Below, piece by piece: positions 54,281 to 64,000 of a stretch of DNA of 64,000 bases. The notes beneath the pieces are model-generated. The model did no database searches. It saw only the letters and a list, made by a program, of their open reading frames with translations, and was not told where the DNA came from. The position numbers and the translations under genes are program-made. Numbering within the stretch: the stretch's first letter is position 1; the number at the start of each line of letters is the position of its first letter. Source of the stretch: Defluviicoccus sp. bin129 (lineage in GTDB: Bacteria > Pseudomonadota > Alphaproteobacteria > MPNO01); NCBI GenBank assembly GCA_002239065.1, contig MPNO01000010.1, positions 1 to 64,000 on the forward strand, written 5' to 3'.

Positions 54281-55050
54281 CGGCGCCGTTCGCCACGGGC
54301 GGAGCGCTCGCCGGCCTGGACGGTATCCGGCACGGCTTTTTCGGCCGCTCCGGCGGGGTCTCGGACGGGGTCTACGCCTCGCTCAATTGCGGCCCGGGCT
54401 CGGCGGACGACCCCGCAGCGGTGGCCGAGAACCGCGCCCGGGCGACGACGGCGCTCGGGCTGCCGGCCGATGCGCTCTACACCGCCCGCCAGGTGCACGG
54501 CACCGAGGCGATCGTCCTCGACGCGCCCGGCGCGCCGCGCCGCACCGGCGATGCGCTGGTCACCGCGACGCCGGGTGTCGCGCTCGGGATCCTCACCGCC
54601 GATTGCGCGCCGGTGCTGTTCGCCGATCCCGGGGCCCGGATCGTCGGCGCCGCGCATGCCGGCTGGCGCGGGGCGCTCGCGGGCGTGCTGGCCGCGGCGG
54701 TCGCGGCGATGGAGGCCGCGGGCGCATCGCGCGCCCGCATCCTGGCCGCCGTCGGCCCCTGCATCGGCCAGCCCTCCTACCAGGTCGGGCCGGAGTTCCG
54801 CGCGCGCTTCGAAGCCGAGGACCCGGCCAATGCGCGCTGGTTCGCCGAGCCGCGCCCCGGCGCCCGCCCGCATTTCGACCTCGGCGGCTATGTCGCGTCC
54901 CGCCTCGAGGCGCTCGGGATCGCCGGCGTCAGCGTCGCCGGCGTCGATACCTGCGCCGAGGAGGAACGCTGTTTCAGCCATCGTCGGGCCCATCTGCGCG
55001 GGGAGGACGGCTATGGCCGGGGGCTGTCCGCGATCGCCCTGACGGGGTGA
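54277..55050 (+). CDS. pgeF: peptidoglycan editing factor PgeF (laccase-domain family, YfiH)
   Basis: A 257-residue DUF152-type protein. FFGRSGGVSDGVYASLNCG, QVHGTEAIVLD, TADCAPVLFAD and AHAGWRGALAGV carry the His/Cys metal site. E. coli PgeF removes wrongly incorporated L-Ser from cell-wall precursors; homologues also show purine nucleoside phosphorylase activity. ATGA overlap with midA. Confidence 0.94.
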   Translation: MTAPFATGGALAGLDGIRHGFFGRSGGVSDGVYASLNCGPGSADDPAAVAENRARATTALGLPADALYTARQVHGTEAIVLDAPGAPRRTGDALVTATPGVALGILTADCAPVLFADPGARIVGAAHAGWRGALAGVLAAAVAAMEAAGASRARILAAVGPCIGQPSYQVGPEFRARFEAEDPANARWFAEPRPGARPHFDLGGYVASRLEALGIAGVSVAGVDTCAEEERCFSHRRAHLRGEDGYGRGLSAIALTG

Positions 55051-55056
55051 GGGCCG

Positions 55057-55122
55057 GTGCCGCATCTGATCGTCTTCGTGCTGGTCTGCCTGCTGGGGCT
55101 GCTGGCGACATGCGTCCTGTGA
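55057..55122 (+). CDS. possible 21-residue hydrophobic peptide
   Basis: GTG 55057 opens a short frame (PHLIVFVLVCLLGLLATCVL) that could be a single membrane helix. GGTGAGGG lies just upstream. Its stop overlaps the start of the following lipoprotein gene by 13 bp, so it might couple translation or be chance in a signal-peptide-rich area. No homologue is known to me. Confidence 0.22.
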   Translation: MPHLIVFVLVCLLGLLATCVL

Positions 55123-56052
55123 CGCGGGGCGCCGCGCTCGCTCTCGCGCTCGCCGTCCTTGCCGCCTGCCAGCCGCTGCCGCGGCCGTTCGCCCCCACCG
55201 ACCGGGGCGGAGACGCGCCCGCCGTCCCGGGCGAGGACGCCTGGGGCGTCACGCTGCGCCCGGTCTCCGGCATGGCCCCCGGGTCCGAAACCGCCTTCGC
55301 CGCGGCCGTGGTCGCGGCGCTCGGCCGGCGCGGCGTGCCCGCCCGGCGGTCGGCGGGTCGGGCGCGCGGCGCGCTGGGCTACGGCACGGCCGAGACCCCG
55401 GCGCCCGACGGGGGAAGCCCCCGGGTCGCCGTCACCTGGGCGGGGGGCGCCCGACGGCGAACGCCTCGGGATCGCCATCACCTGGACGGCGTTCGCCCGC
55501 GAGGGGCGCGGGCTCGGCCTCCACCGGGTGGCCGCCGAAGCACCGCGGCGCGACTGGGAGAACGCCGCCGCGCGGTTGCTGGAGCGGCTCGCCGCGCGGT
55601 CGGCGGACGGGATCGCCGCCCTGCTGCGTCCCGCCCCGCCGGCCGCGCGGCGATCCGGCCCGGCGATCCGGCTGGGCTCCGTCGCCGCACCCCCCGGGCT
55701 CGAAGGTGCGGTCCTGCGGCGCGCGACGGTCCATGCGATGCGCGCCGCCCGGATCGAAATCTCCCGCGGCGACGAGGCAGGCCACCTTCTCGCCGCGACG
55801 GTGTCGCTCGGCCCCGTCCGGCGCGGGCAGCGACGGCTCAGGGTCGAATGGCGGCTCGACGATGCCGCCGGCAGGCGGATCGGCGCGCTGGTTCAGGAGA
55901 ACCCCGTGGCCGTGGAGACGCTTGCCGCGGACTGGCCGACCCTGGCGCGGCTGATCGCCCGGGCAGCGGTCGACGAGCTCGGCGGGCTGCTGGCGCGGGC
56001 GGGCGCGCGCGCCGCTAAGCCGCCGGTTGACGGGCCTCCCCGGCGACCCTAG
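55110..56052 (+). pseudogene. lipoprotein of unknown function, frameshifted in a G6 tract
   Basis: The frame from ATG 55110 has a lipoprotein signal (MRPVTRGAALALALAVLAAC, Cys at residue 20) and reads well to VAVTWAGG. It then goes out of frame at a run of six G (55443-55448). With one G fewer, it continues GAPDGERLGIAITWTAF to the end at 56050 (WRLDDAAGRRIGALVQENPV and a final helix). The whole would be about 313 residues. Lgt, two genes upstream, lipidates such proteins. Either a sequencing error or a recent loss; the rest of both halves looks under selection. Confidence 0.72.
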
Positions 56053-56061
56053 ATTGCGCGC

Positions 56062-56076
56062 TCCCTGCGTCAGGGA
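56062..56076 (+). other. short hairpin in the ffh leader
   Basis: TCCCTG (56062-56067) pairs with CAGGGA (56071-56076) across a three-base loop, 84 bp before the ffh start. No T-tract follows, so it is a weak candidate for an RNA stabiliser or attenuator. Confidence 0.25.
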
Positions 56077-56159
56077 GAGGAACAAGCGCCCCAGGGCGTC
56101 CGCCAGTCCGCGCGATGCGCGCACTGGCGCGCAACGCGTTGGGGGCAAGGGATCGCCCG

Positions 56160-57512
56160 ATGTTCGACGGTCTGAGGACCAGGTTCGAGGACGTTTTCGA
56201 CCGCCTCAAGCGGCGCGGCGCGCTGTCCGAGGGCGACGTGTCGGCCGCGATGCGGGAGATCCGCATCGCCCTCCTGGAAGCCGATGTCGCGCTTCCGGTG
56301 GTCAAGGAGTTCATCGACACGGTGGGCGCCGAGGCGGTCGGCCAGGAGGTGCTGCGCTCGATCAATCCCGGCCAGATGATGGTCAAGGTGGTCAACGACC
56401 GCCTGGTCGAGATGCTCGGCGCGAGCTCGGAGGGAATCGACCTCGCCGCCGCCCCGCCGGTGGCGGTGATGATGGTCGGGCTCCAGGGCTCGGGCAAGAC
56501 GACCACGACGGCGAAGCTCGGCAAGCGGCTGGCGAACCAGGACCGCCGGAAGGTGCTGTTGGCCTCGCTCGACGTGCGCCGTCCCGCGGCGCAGGAACAG
56601 CTGGCCATCCTCGGCGCCCAGGCCGAGCTCGCGACCCTGCCCGTGATCCCGCTCCAGACGCCGCGGATGATCGCCGACCGGGCGATGGAGACCGCGCGCA
56701 AGGAGGGCTACGACGTGGTCCTGCTGGACACCGCCGGCAGGCTCGCGATCGACGATGCGCTGATGGACGAGGCGGCGACCATCGCCGATGCCGCGGCGCC
56801 CAGGGAGACCCTGCTGGTCGCCGATGCGATGACCGGCCAGGACGCGGTGGCGACGGCGACCGCCTTCCACCGGCGCCTCGGTCTCACCGGCATCGTGCTC
56901 ACCCGGGTCGACGGCGACGCGCGCGGCGGCGCGGCGCTCTCGATGCGGGCGGTGACCGGCTGCCCGATCAAGCTCTTGGGCACCGGCGAGGGGCTGGATG
57001 CGCTGGAGCCGTTCCATCCCGACCGCATCGCGTCGCGCATCCTCGGCATGGGCGATGTCGTCAGCCTGGTCGAGAAGGCGCAGGAGACCATCGCCGAGGA
57101 AGAGGCCGAGACGCTCGCCCGCAAGATGCAGAAGGGGCGCTTCGACTTCGACGACCTCGCGAAGCAGCTCCGCCAGATCCGCACCATGGGCGGGCTGGGC
57201 GGAATCGCCCGGCTCCTGCCCGGCGTCGGCAAGGTGCAAAAGCAGCTCGCCAGCGCCAATGTGGACGAGGCGATCCTGGTGCGCCAGCAGGCGATCATCT
57301 CCTCGATGACGCCGACCGAGCGGCGCCGTCCCGAGATCATCAAGGCCTCGCGCAAGCGGCGCATCGCGGCCGGCTCCGGCGTCACCGTGCAGGACGTCAA
57401 CCGGCTGATGAAGCAGTTCCAGGAAATGAACCGGATGATGAAAAAGATGAACAAGCTCGGCAGCAAGGGGCTGATGCGCGGCGGGATGCCGCCGATGATG
57501 CCCCCGCGATAG
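56160..57512 (+). CDS. ffh: signal recognition particle protein Ffh
   Basis: A 450-residue SRP GTPase. The N domain leads to G1 [14 protein letters not shown], then [17 protein letters not shown] and a [10 protein letters not shown] block. The M domain ends in a Met-rich stretch ([14 protein letters not shown]) that binds signal peptides and 4.5S RNA. It targets inner-membrane proteins to FtsY. ATG 56160 ([13 protein letters not shown]) fits the family rather than the in-frame ATG at 56115. It is first in the ffh-rpsP-rimM-trmD-rplS string. Confidence 0.97.
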   Translation: MFDGLRTRFEDVFDRLKRRGALSEGDVSAAMREIRIALLEADVALPVVKEFIDTVGAEAVGQEVLRSINPGQMMVKVVNDRLVEMLGASSEGIDLAAAPPVAVMMVGLQGSGKTTTTAKLGKRLANQDRRKVLLASLDVRRPAAQEQLAILGAQAELATLPVIPLQTPRMIADRAMETARKEGYDVVLLDTAGRLAIDDALMDEAATIADAAAPRETLLVADAMTGQDAVATATAFHRRLGLTGIVLTRVDGDARGGAALSMRAVTGCPIKLLGTGEGLDALEPFHPDRIASRILGMGDVVSLVEKAQETIAEEEAETLARKMQKGRFDFDDLAKQLRQIRTMGGLGGIARLLPGVGKVQKQLASANVDEAILVRQQAIISSMTPTERRRPEIIKASRKRRIAAGSGVTVQDVNRLMKQFQEMNRMMKKMNKLGSKGLMRGGMPPMMPPR

Positions 57513-57529
57513 GCCGGGAAAGGAGATAC

Positions 57530-57877
57530 ATGTCCCTCAAGATCAGACTCGCGCGCGGCGGCGCCAAGAAGCGCCCGTTCTACCGCATCGTGGTCGCCGA
57601 CTCGCGGAGCCCGCGCGACGGCCGCTTCATCGAGCGTCTCGGCACCTACAACCCGATCCTCGCCAGCGACCACCCGGATCGCGTGGTGCTCAAGGAAGAC
57701 CGCATCCGGCACTGGCTCGACCGCGGCGCCAGGCCCAGCGACCGGGTGGCGAAGTTCCTCGGCCGGGCGGAGATCATCCCGATGCCCGCGCAGCGCGACA
57801 ACCCGCTCAAGAGCCGCCCCAGGAAGAAGGCGCAGGAACGGTTGAAGGCGGCCGAGGAAGCGGCCGCGGAGTCCTGA
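57530..57877 (+). CDS. rpsP: 30S ribosomal protein S16
   Basis: A 115-residue S16. [20 protein letters not shown] and [14 protein letters not shown] are diagnostic. The C-terminal 30 residues are a charged extension ([18 protein letters not shown]) common in alphaproteobacteria. AAGGAGATAC precedes ATG 57530, 17 bp after ffh. Confidence 0.97.
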   Translation: MSLKIRLARGGAKKRPFYRIVVADSRSPRDGRFIERLGTYNPILASDHPDRVVLKEDRIRHWLDRGARPSDRVAKFLGRAEIIPMPAQRDNPLKSRPRKKAQERLKAAEEAAAES

Positions 57878-57950
57878 GACGCCTGCGCGAAGCCGCAAGC
57901 CCGCCGAAATCTCCGCCCTCGCCGTCGAGGGCGCGGCGCGGCCGGGCAAG

Positions 57951-58478
57951 GTGTGCGTCGGTGCGATCGCCGGGGCCCATGGCGTGCGCGGCGCGGTGCG
58001 CGTCCGGAGCTTTACCGAGCGGCCCGAGGACATCGCTTGCTACGGGCCGCTGGAGGACGAGGCGGGCGGCAGGGTCTTCGTGCTTGCCCTGACCGGGCGG
58101 GCCGGCGGCCATCTGGTCGGATCGATCGAGGGCATATCCGGGCGCGAGGCGGCCGAGGCGTTGCGCGGCACCAGGCTCTATGTCGACCGGGCCCGGCTGC
58201 CGCCGCCGATGGACGAGGACGAGTTCTACCACGCCGACCTGCTGGGATTGGCGGCGGTGGACGGGGACGGAAGGGCGCGCGGCCGGGTCGCGGCGATCCT
58301 GCCGGCGGGCGACGCGGCGGTGCTGGAGATCGATCCCGGCGACGGGGAGGCGCTGCTGGTGCCGTTCACCAGGGAGCACGTGCCGGAGATCGACATCGCG
58401 GCCGGGCGCATGGTGATCGACCCGCCCGAAGAGCCCGGCGAGGCGGCGCGGGAAGACGAGGGCGATGGGCGCCGATGA
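57951..58478 (+). CDS. rimM: ribosome maturation factor RimM
   Basis: A 175-residue 16S processing factor that binds S19 during 30S head assembly. [16 protein letters not shown] starts the N-terminal barrel; [12 protein letters not shown] is the RimM hallmark leading into the C-terminal PRC barrel. GTG 57951 has no strong ribosome-binding site but is the only start matching the family. The C-terminus overlaps trmD by 14 bp. Confidence 0.94.
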   Translation: MCVGAIAGAHGVRGAVRVRSFTERPEDIACYGPLEDEAGGRVFVLALTGRAGGHLVGSIEGISGREAAEALRGTRLYVDRARLPPPMDEDEFYHADLLGLAAVDGDGRARGRVAAILPAGDAAVLEIDPGDGEALLVPFTREHVPEIDIAAGRMVIDPPEEPGEAAREDEGDGRR

Positions 58479-59199
58479 CCAGAAGCCGTTCGCGGTCCGC
58501 GTGCTCACCATCTTTCCCGGGATGTTCCCCGGGCCGCTCGGCGAGTCGCTCGCCGGACGGGCGCTGGAGGACGGACTCTGGAGTCTCGAAACAGTGGACA
58601 TAAGGGACTTCGCGCGCGATAAACACCGCTCCGTCGACGACACCCCCTTCGGCGGGGGCGCGGGGATGGTGATGCGGCCGGACGTCGTGGGGGACGCGCT
58701 CGCGGCGGTCGCCCGGTCCGGTACGCCGCTGATCTATCTCAGCCCGCGGGGACGGCTGCTCGATCAGGCGCGGGTTCGCGCGCTGGCCTCCGGGCCGGGC
58801 ATGGGCCTGCTCTGCGGCCGTTTCGAGGGCGTCGACGAGAGGGTGCTCGAGGCGCACGAAATCGAGGAGCTCAGCCTCGGCGATTTCGTGCTGTCGGGGG
58901 GCGAGCCGGCGGCGATCGCGCTGATCGACGCCTGCGTCCGGCTGTTGCCGGGCGTCGTCGGCCGGTCCGAGTCGCTGGCCGAGGAGAGCTTCGCCGGCGG
59001 TCTGCTCGAGTACCCGCACTACACGCGCCCGCGCGAATGGCGGGGGCGCGGGGTGCCCGAGGCGTTGCTGAGCGGGCATCACGAGCGGATCCGCGAATGG
59101 CGCATCGCCGCCGCGGAACACGCGACACGGGAGCGCAGGCCGGATCTGTGGCGGCGCTACCGGCAGAGGTTGGAAGGGTACGACGATGAACGTGATTGA
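58465..59199 (+). CDS. trmD: tRNA (guanine-N1)-methyltransferase
   Basis: A 244-residue knotted SPOUT methyltransferase that makes m1G37. [43 protein letters not shown] and [13 protein letters not shown] (SAM pocket of the trefoil knot) are all present, as is the [15 protein letters not shown] block. It overlaps rimM and rplS, so translation is coupled. Confidence 0.97.
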   Translation: MGADDQKPFAVRVLTIFPGMFPGPLGESLAGRALEDGLWSLETVDIRDFARDKHRSVDDTPFGGGAGMVMRPDVVGDALAAVARSGTPLIYLSPRGRLLDQARVRALASGPGMGLLCGRFEGVDERVLEAHEIEELSLGDFVLSGGEPAAIALIDACVRLLPGVVGRSESLAEESFAGGLLEYPHYTRPREWRGRGVPEALLSGHHERIREWRIAAAEHATRERRPDLWRRYRQRLEGYDDERD

Positions 59200-59617
59200 G
59201 CAGATCGAAGCCGAGCAGATCGCCAGGCTGACCTCGGAACGGCCGGTCCCGGCATTCGCCCCGGGCGACACGGTGCGCGTCCACTTCAAGGTCGTCGAAG
59301 GCTCGCGCGAACGCATCCAGGTCTATGAGGGGGTGGTGATCGCGCGCACCTCGAGCGGGGTCAGCTCCGCCTTCACGGTGCGCAAGATCTCCTACGGCGA
59401 AGGCGTCGAGCGCGTGTTCCCGCTCTATTCGCCGCGCATCGACCGGATCGAGGTGGTGCGCCGCGGCAAGGTGCGGCGCGCCAAGCTCTATTACCTGCGC
59501 AGCCGGCGCGGCAAGCGCGCGCGGATCGCCGAGAAGGTGGAGCGCAGGCCGGAGGCGGCGGACACCCGGGCCGCGGCGCCGCAGGCGGCGGAAGCGACAA
59601 CCGGCCAGGACGAATAA
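59186..59617 (+). CDS. rplS: 50S ribosomal protein L19
   Basis: A 143-residue L19. [30 protein letters not shown] and [25 protein letters not shown] (in shorter overlapping blocks) identify it. An Ala/Glu-rich C-terminal tail adds about 25 residues. The 55-bp gap to leuC contains a GC-only inverted repeat (GCGGCCGC twice) that could form a hairpin. Confidence 0.97.
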   Translation: MNVIEQIEAEQIARLTSERPVPAFAPGDTVRVHFKVVEGSRERIQVYEGVVIARTSSGVSSAFTVRKISYGEGVERVFPLYSPRIDRIEVVRRGKVRRAKLYYLRSRRGKRARIAEKVERRPEAADTRAAAPQAAEATTGQDE

Positions 59618-59672
59618 TCCGGGTTCGCGGCCGCCCGCGGCCGCGGCCCGACCCAAGCGAGGGAGGCGCTCG

Positions 59673-61079
59673 ATGGCGCAACCGAAGACCCTGTTCGACA
59701 AGATCTGGGACAGCCACGTGGTCGACGTCCAGGAGGACGGCACCTGCCTGCTCTATATCGACCGCCAGATCATCCACGAGATCACCAGCGCGCAGGCCTT
59801 CGAGGGGCTGCGGGCGAACCGGCGGACGGTGCGCCGGCCGGAGGCCCAGCTCCTGGTCCCCGACCACAACGTGCCGACCACGGACCGCTCGCTGCCCATC
59901 GAGAACGAGGAGTCGCGCATCCAGATCGACCTCCTCAGGGAGAACGCCGAGGCCTTCGGCCTGCCCTATATCGAGCTCGACGACATCCGCCAGGGCATCG
60001 TCCACGTGATCGGCCCCGAGCAGGGTTTCACCCTGCCCGGGCTCACCATGGCCTGCGGCGATTCCCACACCTCGACGCATGGCGCCTTCGGCTGCCTCGC
60101 CTTCGGCATCGGCACCTCCGAGGTCGAGCACGTGCTGGCCACCCAGTCGCTGATCCAGCGCCCGGCGAAGAACATGCGCGTCACCGTCGACGGGGCGCTG
60201 CCGCCGGGCGTGGTGGCGAAGGACCTCGCGCTCGCCGTCATCGGCGCGATCGGCACCGCCGGCGGTACCGGCTGCGTCATCGAATATGCCGGCAAGGCGG
60301 TCGAGGACCTCTCCATGGAAGGGCGGATGACGCTCTGCAACATGACCATCGAGGGCGGCGCGCGGGCCGGTCTCGTCGCCCCCGACCAGACCACCTTCGA
60401 CTACGTCAGGGGCCGCCCGATGGCGCCCAAGGGCGCCGCGTGGGAACAGGCCGAGGCCTATTGGCGGACGCTGCCCTCCGATCCCGGGGCCGCGTACGAC
60501 AAGGAGGTCACGATTCCGGCCGACAGCATCGAGCCCCAGGTGACCTGGGGCACCAGCCCGGAGATGGTGCTGCCGATCTCGGGCTCGGTGCCCGACCCGT
60601 CCGGCGTGGAGGACGCCAACCGCAAGCGCTCGCTGGAGCGCGCGATCGACTATATGGGGCTCGCCGCCGGCCAGGCGCTCACCGACATCCGGGTCGACAA
60701 GGTCTTCATCGGCTCCTGCACCAATTCGCGGATCGAGGATCTGCGCGCCGCCGCCGCCGTGGCCGAGGGGCGCAATGTCGCCGAGGGCGTCCACGCGATG
60801 GTGGTGCCGGGCTCCGGCCTGGTGAAGCACCAGGCCGAGGAGGAAGGGCTCGACGCGATCTTCAAGCAGGCCGGGTTCGACTGGCGCGAGCCGGGGTGCT
60901 CGATGTGCATCGCGATGAACGGCGACATGCTGCTGCCCGGCGAGCGCTCGGCCTCGACGTCGAACCGCAATTTCGAGGGCCGCCAGGGACCCGGCGGGCG
61001 GACCCATCTGATGAGCCCCGCGATGGCCGCCGCGGCCGCGGTCAACGGCCATCTCAGCGACCACCGGGACCTGATCTAG
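59673..61079 (+). CDS. leuC: 3-isopropylmalate dehydratase large subunit
   Basis: A 468-residue aconitase-fold enzyme of leucine synthesis. The 4Fe-4S ligands are Cys349 ([10 protein letters not shown]), Cys409 and Cys412 (CSMCIAMN). [15 protein letters not shown] and [10 protein letters not shown] are the other signatures. It works as a heterodimer with LeuD, encoded 13 bp downstream. GGGAGG precedes the ATG. Confidence 0.98.
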   Translation: MAQPKTLFDKIWDSHVVDVQEDGTCLLYIDRQIIHEITSAQAFEGLRANRRTVRRPEAQLLVPDHNVPTTDRSLPIENEESRIQIDLLRENAEAFGLPYIELDDIRQGIVHVIGPEQGFTLPGLTMACGDSHTSTHGAFGCLAFGIGTSEVEHVLATQSLIQRPAKNMRVTVDGALPPGVVAKDLALAVIGAIGTAGGTGCVIEYAGKAVEDLSMEGRMTLCNMTIEGGARAGLVAPDQTTFDYVRGRPMAPKGAAWEQAEAYWRTLPSDPGAAYDKEVTIPADSIEPQVTWGTSPEMVLPISGSVPDPSGVEDANRKRSLERAIDYMGLAAGQALTDIRVDKVFIGSCTNSRIEDLRAAAAVAEGRNVAEGVHAMVVPGSGLVKHQAEEEGLDAIFKQAGFDWREPGCSMCIAMNGDMLLPGERSASTSNRNFEGRQGPGGRTHLMSPAMAAAAAVNGHLSDHRDLI

Positions 61080-61092
61080 GGAGGATCGAGCG

Positions 61093-61698
61093 ATGCAGAA
61101 GTTCACCACCCTCGAGGGCATCGCCGCCCCGTTCCCGATGGTCAATGTGGATACCGACCGGGTGATCCCGGCGCGGTTCCTCAAGACCATCAAGAAGACC
61201 GGGCTCGGCAAGCATTTGTTCAACGAGCTGCGCTACGACGAGGACGGGACGGAAAAGCCCGACTTCGTCCTCAACAAGCCAGCCTATCGCGAGGCCAGGA
61301 TCCTGGTCGCCGGCGAGAATTTCGGCTGCGGCTCGTCGCGCGAGCACGCGCCCTGGGCGCTGGTCGATTTCGGCATCCGCTGCGTCATCGCGCCGAGCTT
61401 CGCCGACATCTTCAACAACAACGCCTCGAAGAACGGCATGCTGCTGATCGCGCTGCCCCAGGAAACGGTCGACAAGCTGATGGAGGACGCGGACAAGGGC
61501 GGCAACGCGCGGCTCTCGGTCGATCTGGAGAAGCAGCGGATCGTCCGCCCGGACGGCGAGACCATCGATTTCGACATCGACCCGTTCAAGAAGCACTGCC
61601 TGCTCAACGGGCTCGACGACATCGCGCTGACCCTGCAGAAGGACGACAGGATCAGCGCCTTCGAGGGCGCGCACAAGGCCGCCCAGCCCTGGGCCTGA
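61093..61698 (+). CDS. leuD: 3-isopropylmalate dehydratase small subunit
   Basis: A 201-residue swivel-domain subunit. [16 protein letters not shown] and [15 protein letters not shown], with the substrate-binding Ser-Arg, are clear. GGAGG lies before ATG 61093. It is between leuC and leuB in one operon. Confidence 0.98.
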   Translation: MQKFTTLEGIAAPFPMVNVDTDRVIPARFLKTIKKTGLGKHLFNELRYDEDGTEKPDFVLNKPAYREARILVAGENFGCGSSREHAPWALVDFGIRCVIAPSFADIFNNNASKNGMLLIALPQETVDKLMEDADKGGNARLSVDLEKQRIVRPDGETIDFDIDPFKKHCLLNGLDDIALTLQKDDRISAFEGAHKAAQPWA

Positions 61699-61705
61699 CG
61701 CCGCG

Positions 61706-62818
61706 ATGGCCGCCAACAAGAAGCTGCTGATCCTCGCCGGGGACGGCATCGGCCCCGAGGTGATGGGCGAGCTGCGCCGGGTCGTCGACTGGATGGACCG
61801 GCGCCGCCATGTGAGCTTCGACGTCGCCGAGGCGCTGGTCGGCGGCGCGGCGATCGACGCCGAGGGCGGGCCGATCTCGGACGCCACGATGGACGCGGCG
61901 ATGGGCGCCGATGCGGTGCTGCTGGGCGCCTGCGGCGGCCCCAAATGGGCCGATGTCGCCTTCGAGATCCGCCCCGAGGCCGGGCTGCTCCGCCTGCGCA
62001 AGGACCTCGAGCTGTTCGCCAATCTGCGCCCGGCGCTGGTCTTCGACGCGCTGGCCGAGGCGTCGACGCTGAAGACCGAGCTGGTCGCCGGTCTCGACAT
62101 CCTGATCGTCCGCGAGCTCACCGGCGGGGTCTATTTCGGCGAGCCGCGCGGCATCGAGGCGCTGGAGGGCGGCGAGCGCCGGGGCGTCAACACCCAAGTC
62201 TACACGACGTCGGAGATCGTCCGCGTCGCCCGGGTCGCCTTCGACCTCGCGCGCAGGCGCGGCAACCGGGTGTGCTCGGTCGAGAAGGCGAACGTGATGG
62301 AGAGCGGCCTCCTGTGGCGCGAGGAGGTCACCCGGCTGCACCGGGCCGAGTACGCCGATGTCGAGCTCTCGCACATGCTGGCCGACAATTGCGGCATGCA
62401 GCTCGTCCGCGCGCCCAAGCAGTTCGACGTGATCGTCACCGACAATCTGTTCGGCGACATGCTGTCGGACGTGGCGTCCATGCTGACCGGCTCGCTCGGC
62501 ATGCTGCCCTCGGCCTCGCTCGGGCCCGCGGACTCTTCGGGGCGGCGGCGGGCGCTCTACGAGCCGATCCACGGCTCGGCGCCCGACATCGCCGGCGAGA
62601 ACAAGGCCAACCCGCTGGCCACCCTGCTCAGCTTCGCGATGATGCTGCGCTACTCCTTCGACATGGAGGAGGACGCGTTGCTGGTCGAGCGGGCGGTCGA
62701 GGGCGCGCTCGCCCGGGGCCTGCGCACCGGCGACATCATGCAGCCCGGCATGACCGCGGTGTCGACCACCGGGATGGGCGAGGCGGTGACCGCCGCGCTG
62801 GATTCGCTGGCGGCCTAA
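61706..62818 (+). CDS. leuB: 3-isopropylmalate dehydrogenase
   Basis: A 370-residue decarboxylating dehydrogenase. [20 protein letters not shown], the substrate block [23 protein letters not shown]-type (here starting EIRPEAGLL), [19 protein letters not shown] and [17 protein letters not shown] are present. It is the last gene of leuCDB, 7 bp after leuD. GC drops sharply beyond its stop. Confidence 0.98.
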   Translation: MAANKKLLILAGDGIGPEVMGELRRVVDWMDRRRHVSFDVAEALVGGAAIDAEGGPISDATMDAAMGADAVLLGACGGPKWADVAFEIRPEAGLLRLRKDLELFANLRPALVFDALAEASTLKTELVAGLDILIVRELTGGVYFGEPRGIEALEGGERRGVNTQVYTTSEIVRVARVAFDLARRRGNRVCSVEKANVMESGLLWREEVTRLHRAEYADVELSHMLADNCGMQLVRAPKQFDVIVTDNLFGDMLSDVASMLTGSLGMLPSASLGPADSSGRRRALYEPIHGSAPDIAGENKANPLATLLSFAMMLRYSFDMEEDALLVERAVEGALARGLRTGDIMQPGMTAVSTTGMGEAVTAALDSLAA

Positions 62819-62899
62819 TTTCGGCCGAGGTGTCTGTAGCCACCATAGCGTCCAAAGGAACAATGCCGTTCGTGTCGTGTTTCTTCGGTAACGATCCGG

Positions 62900-63661
62900 C
62901 TAACGGCCGCCGCGTGTGAAACCGTGAGGATCAATATTCGTGTAGACGTTGAATTTGCCTTCTCCTGAACGGGAGCGGATACGGAAGCTCCTTTTCTTGG
63001 AATGGCTGACGTCAAAATGAAATCCTTCCGGGAGGCGATAGGTAAATTTGCGGCGGCGCCATTCTGGAAGGCCATGCGAGGCATGGTGCGGGCCGTGACA
63101 AAAGATCAGTTCCTGGCGGTCATGCCAACAACCCTGGTTTCTGTGCCGGCTACCGAAGCGCCGTATGGCCTCTTGGACTGCATGGAGGTCGTCCCTTTGC
63201 CGGTTGACGTTGCGTGCCCGGGACCAAGCGTCCTTTACTGACGGCTCAGCCACGAAGACGGTTTCGGGTAGGAGCAGCGGGGACTCGATCTCAGGCCGAA
63301 TTCTGGCACGCCATTCTTCCTCGAAGTTCATGACGGCGTGGAAGATATCGACAAACGCCTTCTGGCCGTATTCGTGGGACAAGTCGCGCGGTAGCCATGT
63401 CGCGCGATGAGACCGGCAATTCAGCTCGTGGAAACGGGGACGGTCGCTTTCGCGATCATGGGCGAGAAGAAGGTGCGCACCGGCATCAGGGGCATGATCG
63501 GCTGCCTCCATGACCCGAGACCATACGCTTAACAGGTCCGCGCGCCCGTGATCGTGACTCGGTATTTCCATAATCTTCCATCCGTCGCGCGCGGGACGCC
63601 TTTTCGCGCGGCGGTGGACGCCAAGCGGAATGCCCGCGACGATCAGGATCGGACAGGTCAT
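62900..63661 (-). CDS. uncharacterised protein, low-GC segment
   Basis: A 253-residue soluble protein with no signal peptide or membrane segment. It starts MTCPILIVAGIPLGVHRRAK at ATG 63661, overlapping the upstream gene as ATGA. His and Arg are abundant, with motifs CHGPHHASHGLPEW and a C-terminal NVYTNIDPHGFTRGG that looks conserved but matches no family I can name. Base composition is clearly below the window average (about 55-60% by eye), suggesting horizontal transfer. Confidence 0.6.
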   Translation of the reverse strand: MTCPILIVAGIPLGVHRRAKRRPARDGWKIMEIPSHDHGRADLLSVWSRVMEAADHAPDAGAHLLLAHDRESDRPRFHELNCRSHRATWLPRDLSHEYGQKAFVDIFHAVMNFEEEWRARIRPEIESPLLLPETVFVAEPSVKDAWSRARNVNRQRDDLHAVQEAIRRFGSRHRNQGCWHDRQELIFCHGPHHASHGLPEWRRRKFTYRLPEGFHFDVSHSKKRSFRIRSRSGEGKFNVYTNIDPHGFTRGGR

Positions 63662-64000
63662 CACTCTTTCTGGTCGGACAGCAGCGCCTCGATCGCCCGG
63701 AACGGTATGCGGAGGTCGCGAATCTCGTCGGCGTTCAGATAGGGAATCAGGCGCGCCAGGCTTTGATGAGGCGAGTCTGCCATTCCAGTGCGCCGGAGCC
63801 AGGCCGCGCGTACGGTCAAGCCATTGCGACTCGCCCATTCCCCGACGCGGGAGGCGACGGTTTGGGATTGCCAAGAGGCCCACTGCCTCAAAACCTCCCG
63901 GCTCGTCGCTTCCCGCCGAAATTCCGCAAGCGGGTTGGATGACCCGTTCAGTGCGTCGATCAAGGGTTGCTGGTCCTCCAACGGCAGCGTTCCGACAAAA
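63661..64000 (-). CDS. uncharacterised protein, 5' end beyond the window
   Basis: The C-terminal 112 residues or more of a helical protein: EFRREATSREVLRQWASWQS, a Trp-rich middle and ARLIPYLNADEIRDLRIPFR. The frame is open to the window edge, so the true start lies outside. It is translationally coupled (ATGA) to the unknown gene downstream and shares its lower GC. The pair looks like the end of an acquired operon. Confidence 0.55.
   Translation of the reverse strand, partial: FVGTLPLEDQQPLIDALNGSSNPLAEFRREATSREVLRQWASWQSQTVASRVGEWASRNGLTVRAAWLRRTGMADSPHQSLARLIPYLNADEIRDLRIPFRAIEALLSDQKE

Noticed and set aside
59618-59672. GC-only inverted repeat before leuC as an attenuator
   Set aside because: No leucine-rich leader peptide and no T-tract; likely just high-GC chance pairing.

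Overview
The window is a very GC-rich chromosome segment (about 70% by eye) from an alphaproteobacterium, most likely Rhodospirillales-like and possibly known only from metagenomes. Three conserved gene orders point there: chvI-chvG-hprK-rapZ-EIIA-ptsH-ahcY beside pckA; tsaE-amgK-murU-addB-addA-trxA; and ffh-rpsP-rimM-trmD-rplS-leuCDB. Long antisense open frames are everywhere, as expected at this GC, and were ignored.

Layout. 0.1-9 kb: an FMN/FAD oxidoreductase, a decayed flavin monooxygenase, a gamma-resorcylate decarboxylase-like amidohydrolase and a complete Liv-type ABC transporter, which together look like uptake and catabolism of aromatic or related compounds. 9-20 kb: tRNA-Arg(CCG), trxA, the AddAB recombination nuclease, cell-wall recycling enzymes, tsaE and ahcY. 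20-27.2 kb: a PIN/HicB-type toxin-antitoxin (TA) pair inserted before the HPr/EIIA/RapZ/HprK regulatory operon, then ChvG/ChvI and pckA. Both rapZ and hprK are interrupted as read. 27.2-28.8 kb: a RelB/YafQ module lying between the pckA 3' end and a near-identical second copy of that 3' end, then HigBA. 28.9-34.6 kb: a TonB receptor and a large Calx-beta autotransporter-like surface protein. 34.8-44 kb: Rieske oxygenase, amidohydrolase, TAXI-TRAP transporter, TauD-like dioxygenase, ornithine cyclodeaminase-like and hydantoinase B genes. 44-49.3 kb: VapBC, then a likely selenoprotein operon (AhpD/CMD family), a molybdenum hydroxylase large subunit and an XRE regulator. 49.3-62.8 kb: envelope proteins, lgt-midA-pgeF, the SRP/ribosome maturation cluster and leuCDB. 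62.8-64 kb: two unrecognised genes of clearly lower GC.

Most striking is 44960-45604. An AhpD/carboxymuconolactone decarboxylase-like protein has an in-frame TGA exactly where the second Cys of its CxxC motif should be. The frame stays open for 132 more codons of good family sequence, and a 7-bp hairpin begins 13 nt after the TGA. I read this as a CxxU selenoprotein with a bacterial SECIS. Its immediate downstream neighbour is a paralogue that has lost both redox residues.

Four TA modules occur within 25 kb. Four genes are interrupted: one monooxygenase relic by deletions, rapZ and a lipoprotein at G/C homopolymers, and hprK by a 67-bp duplication. The homopolymer cases could be sequencing errors and should be checked before calling them pseudogenes.
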